From Synergistaceae bacterium (lineage in GTDB: Bacteria > Synergistota > Synergistia > Synergistales > Aminobacteriaceae): DNA of 7,061 bases. Every line of letters begins with the position of its first letter. Positions within the stretch are counted from its first letter, which is position 1. Location: the NCBI GenBank assembly GCA_017427625.1, contig JAFRSL010000161.1, positions 1-7,061 on the forward strand. The letters run 5' to 3'. The notes beneath the pieces were generated by a model that saw only the letters and a list, made by a program, of their open reading frames with translations, was not told the origin of the DNA and did not search any database. The position numbers and the translations under genes were made by a program. This document shows, piece by piece, positions 6,401 through 7,061 of this stretch.

Positions 6401-7061
6401 GATGGAGAGTCGCTTCCAGGCGGCTTGGAACTCACGGAGGAAGGCGAGGTTACTGGTAAGGTTGACACGAGCAAAGCCACGACGTTCAAGTTCAAGGTAA
6501 CGGCAACGAACGAGGGCGGAACGTCAGACGCAAAACAGATAAGCCTGAAAGTTGTCGCAAAGACTCCCACGTTCAAGAGTGATGCTTTGAAGGAAGCGAA
6601 GTGGAACAAGAAATACAGCTTCACACTCAATGTGAGGGACATGAAGCCGACAGTCTGGAGCATCGAGGGCGATCTTCCTGAGGGTGTGAAGTTCGACAAA
6701 GGCAAGTTCTCCGGCAAACCGAAAGAAGCGGGAGAGTTCGAGCTTACGATTTCCGCGAGCAACGGTGCTGTTGAAATATCGGACGAGTTCACGCTGAATG
6801 TCAAGGGTGTAACGCCCAAGATTAAGGGTTCGTTCAAGAAAGGCACAGAGGGTGAAGCATACAGGTCCGTACTGAAGGCTACGGGAGTAACGCCTCTTAC
6901 GTGGGACTTTGATGAATTGCCTGAAGGATTGGACTTCACGACCAACGCGACGGGCGAGGAATGCACGATCTTTGGAACGCCTGAGAGATCGTTCAGCGGC
7001 AAGATTCAGGTAACAGTTGAGAATGGCTCGGGCGATGACCAGACGGCCGGCAAAGGAATGA
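3356..7061 (+). CDS. Secreted/surface protein: signal peptide, EF-hand-like loop, cysteine-ladder LRR domain, Ig-like modules (3' partial)
   Basis: The frame runs from ATG 3356 to the right edge without a stop (1235 complete codons). Order of parts: signal peptide (1-26); helix plus EF-hand-like loop (46-57); leucine-rich repeats (about 115-334) with seven exact 21-residue units at 183-329; a non-repeat linker domain (about 337-448); then Ig-like modules from 449 to the edge. The LRR head is probably the ligand-binding part, for protein or glycan; this is inferred from LRR adhesins and internalins. The Ig-like stalk matches that of gene 1 module for module from residue 894. By analogy, about 85 bp more of module nine, a tenth Ig-like module and the C-terminal domain should follow outside the window. 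The 115-bp gap, terminator and strong ribosome-binding site indicate a separate transcription unit. Confidence 0.94.
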   Translation, partial: MRRIVVFLLACMFVAVSASSGFSAVALDEENFPDSTFRSYLSKNFDANEDGILSNNEILSIKEIYINSRNNEQGGVRSYQGIKKLTSLERFETYYYHTSYYNSWHRFTGDTFTELDLSGMKSLKYVKVNYGWHNSDGIRYDVGAKKINVSGCTSLQELYCYFWNDDGVAYYSGSSGYMGEGFLESLDASGCTSLVKLYCSNQQLKELNVKGCTALNYLDCGANKLPELDLSECTALQKLYCSGNKLTELDLSANVNLVEVQCYDNLLALLNVRNCPSLQILNCVRNQLLSLNVSNNTALTYLHCHHNKIQALDISSNKKLESLNCQNNRLPLLDTAVNTSLKTGSDSNGDYCKFSPQNIDGLAATRQSDGTYAVNLRDYLSTKIKNVVALSIYAKDDDGKLHDPVSYNEKTGIAVFDTPPATVYYEYDTKFDKDNTKRYMGVTLAASGSPVITTNSLPYATVGNLYAMEIEARGEKPITLSMSGNLPEGLTFTEETGEITGTPTTAGRYTVTVTAANDFGTHTRDFILYVWTGENVPIPAVIITPSLDDAVKGTPYSAKLEAAGDTPITWTASGLPAGLVLSASTGEISGTLTASGTFTFSATATNAAGSDTRELKLKVTETSGTVIAPSITTDENLGSYMAGDSVSVTLEAAGTSPLKWEHTGGTLPTGLSLSEAGTITGTASTAGTYSFTLKVSNSEGSDSRAFTMTVETVAVAPTIMTAQDLGAFEHGDEVTVYLTATGTEPMTWTASGLPLWLTLDASTGKLSGIAPEQTGKDTFTVTVTNSKGSDSRTFTLQVKAKMPTITAPAITTSSLTNGKAGEIYNATLTATGTSPITWTVTGLPDGLTANTSGKLTGIPKSGGTFTVVVTAENSGGKDSKEYTLTIEENNKVNPPKITTETLSDATVGDAYSFTLEAEGRNIAWTATFKTLQGFSITNDGILTGTPTASGTYNITVKAKNSAGTDYANLTLKVNSAGGNASAPAVKSSKIPDAYQGEDYSYFLEAEGTNLTWKLADGESLPGGLELTEEGEVTGKVDTSKATTFKFKVTATNEGGTSDAKQISLKVVAKTPTFKSDALKEAKWNKKYSFTLNVRDMKPTVWSIEGDLPEGVKFDKGKFSGKPKEAGEFELTISASNGAVEISDEFTLNVKGVTPKIKGSFKKGTEGEAYRSVLKATGVTPLTWDFDELPEGLDFTTNATGEECTIFGTPERSFSGKIQVTVENGSGDDQTAGKGM
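3491..3526 (+). other. EF-hand-like calcium-binding loop
   Basis: Residues 46-57 read D-x-N-x-D-G-x-L-S-x-x-E, fitting the 12-residue EF-hand loop: D46, N48, D50, S54 and E57 are ligand positions and G51 is the conserved turn. It follows N-F-P-D-S-T-F-R-S-Y-L (31-41), a helix often found before the LRRs of gut-bacterial surface proteins. A single loop of this sort probably stabilises the N-terminal cap in the calcium-rich exterior. Confidence 0.75.
3698..3901 (+). other. Irregular N-terminal LRRs with two inserted loops
   Basis: Residues 115-182 contain LRR pieces F-T-E-L-D-L-S-G-M-K-S-L-K-Y-V-K-V and K-K-I-N-V-S-G-C-T-S-L-Q-E-L-Y-C, but the turn after each is expanded. The first insertion (about residues 129-144, 3740-3787) contains Y, G, W, H and N residues. 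The second (about 161-182, 3836-3901) is rich in Y, G, S, W and D. Both sit where the regular units have only the short x-x-N-x turn. Confidence 0.65.
3902..4342 (+). repeat. Seven tandem 63-bp LRR units with cysteine ladder
   Basis: Seven consecutive 21-residue units (residues 183-329) follow L1-x-x-L4-[DN]5-x-x-x-[CN]9-x-x-L12-x-x-[LV]15-x-C17-x-x-N20-x. Cys17 is present in all seven, Asn20 in six (Gln in the first), and position 9 reads C, C, C, N, C, N, N. An eighth start (LPLLD) at 4343 closes the array. Twenty-one-residue LRRs with a cysteine replacing a core leucine are known from Listeria internalin J, where they form a ladder along the solenoid. The DNA units are diverged, so this is an old repeat rather than a slippage-prone one. 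Confidence 0.92.
4364..4699 (+). other. Non-repeat linker domain after the LRRs
   Basis: Residues 337-448 are neither LRR nor the Ig-like type. Recognisable pieces are D-G-T-Y-A-V-N-L-R-D-Y-L, K-N-V-V-A-L-S-I-Y-A-K-D-D-D-G-K, Y-N-E-K-T-G-I-A-V-F and V-Y-Y-E-Y-D-T-K-F. The alternating pattern suggests a small beta-sandwich capping the LRR solenoid, as in other bacterial LRR surface proteins. No catalytic motif is visible. Confidence 0.6.
4700..7060 (+). repeat. Array of nine Ig-like (He_PIG-type) modules in gene 2, last one cut
   Basis: Module starts read from the translation are at about 4700, 4973, 5231, 5495, 5774, 6035, 6299, 6563 and 6809. Each carries the same core as in gene 1 (for example TSPITW, GLPDGLT, GKLTGIP, GTFTVVV, ENSGGKDS in the module at 5774). 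The module at 6563 is the divergent K-P-T-V-W type and the one at 6809 has the GEEC cysteine, matching modules 8 and 9 of gene 1. The ninth lacks its last strand because the window ends. Confidence 0.88.
6035..7061 (+). repeat. Paralogous stalk block, copy in gene 2
   Basis: This is the counterpart of 1525-2554. Stretches such as K-S-S-K-I-P-D-A-Y-Q, KVDTSKATTFKF and F-K-S-D-A-L-K-E-A-K-W-N-K-K-Y-S-F-T are identical in protein but differ at many third codon positions. Confidence 0.88.

Noticed and set aside
6355..7002. Long - strand open frames opposite the Ig-like modules (also 420-863, 882-1244, 1845-2327 and 5824-6141)
   Set aside because: They recur at matching positions in both paralogues because the sense codons (ACG, GCG, AAG, GAG and similar) rarely create antisense stops. 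Their translations are mirror images of the repeats.

Overview
The window carries two large, incomplete genes in tandem on the + strand. Both encode repeat-built extracellular proteins, and almost all of the sequence is coding. The first gene enters from the left edge already in frame and stops at 3240. The second starts at 3356 and runs off the right edge. Neither whole protein matches one I can name; the assignments rest on domains recognisable in the translation.

Gene 1 (1-3240): residues 1-57 of the visible frame are the C-terminal part of a C-type lectin-like domain (GEPNN, WND and GFICEW motifs). Ten Ig-like modules of about 82-92 residues follow, then an acidic linker and a distinct C-terminal domain of about 118 residues. 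No sortase signal, membrane helix or charged tail closes the protein. Intergenic region (3241-3355): an intrinsic terminator for gene 1, a possible sigma-70-type promoter and a strong Shine-Dalgarno sequence for gene 2. Gene 2 (3356 to beyond 7061): Sec signal peptide, an EF-hand-like calcium loop, a leucine-rich-repeat (LRR) domain with seven exact 21-residue units carrying a cysteine ladder, a linker domain, then nine Ig-like modules with the last one cut by the edge.

The two genes look like paralogues that share a stalk but carry different heads: a lectin fold in one and an LRR fold in the other. From Ig module 6 of gene 1 onward the stalks are co-linear at a constant 4510-bp offset, with hand-counted identities of about 80-84% in the two modules I aligned. 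Nucleotide differences there are largely synonymous. This suggests gene duplication plus head swapping or divergence, with the stalk kept under selection. A role as a pair of surface adhesins or receptors is inference.

Organism: a bacterium using a canonical AAGGAGG ribosome-binding site and intrinsic termination. The combination of EF-hand/LRR heads, LPDGL-type Ig modules and this style of C-terminal domain reminds me of host-associated Synergistota (gut, rumen or oral). That is recall rather than proof; other gut bacteria with large repeat-rich surface proteins remain possible. I see no RNA genes, CRISPR arrays, insertion sequences or phage genes.
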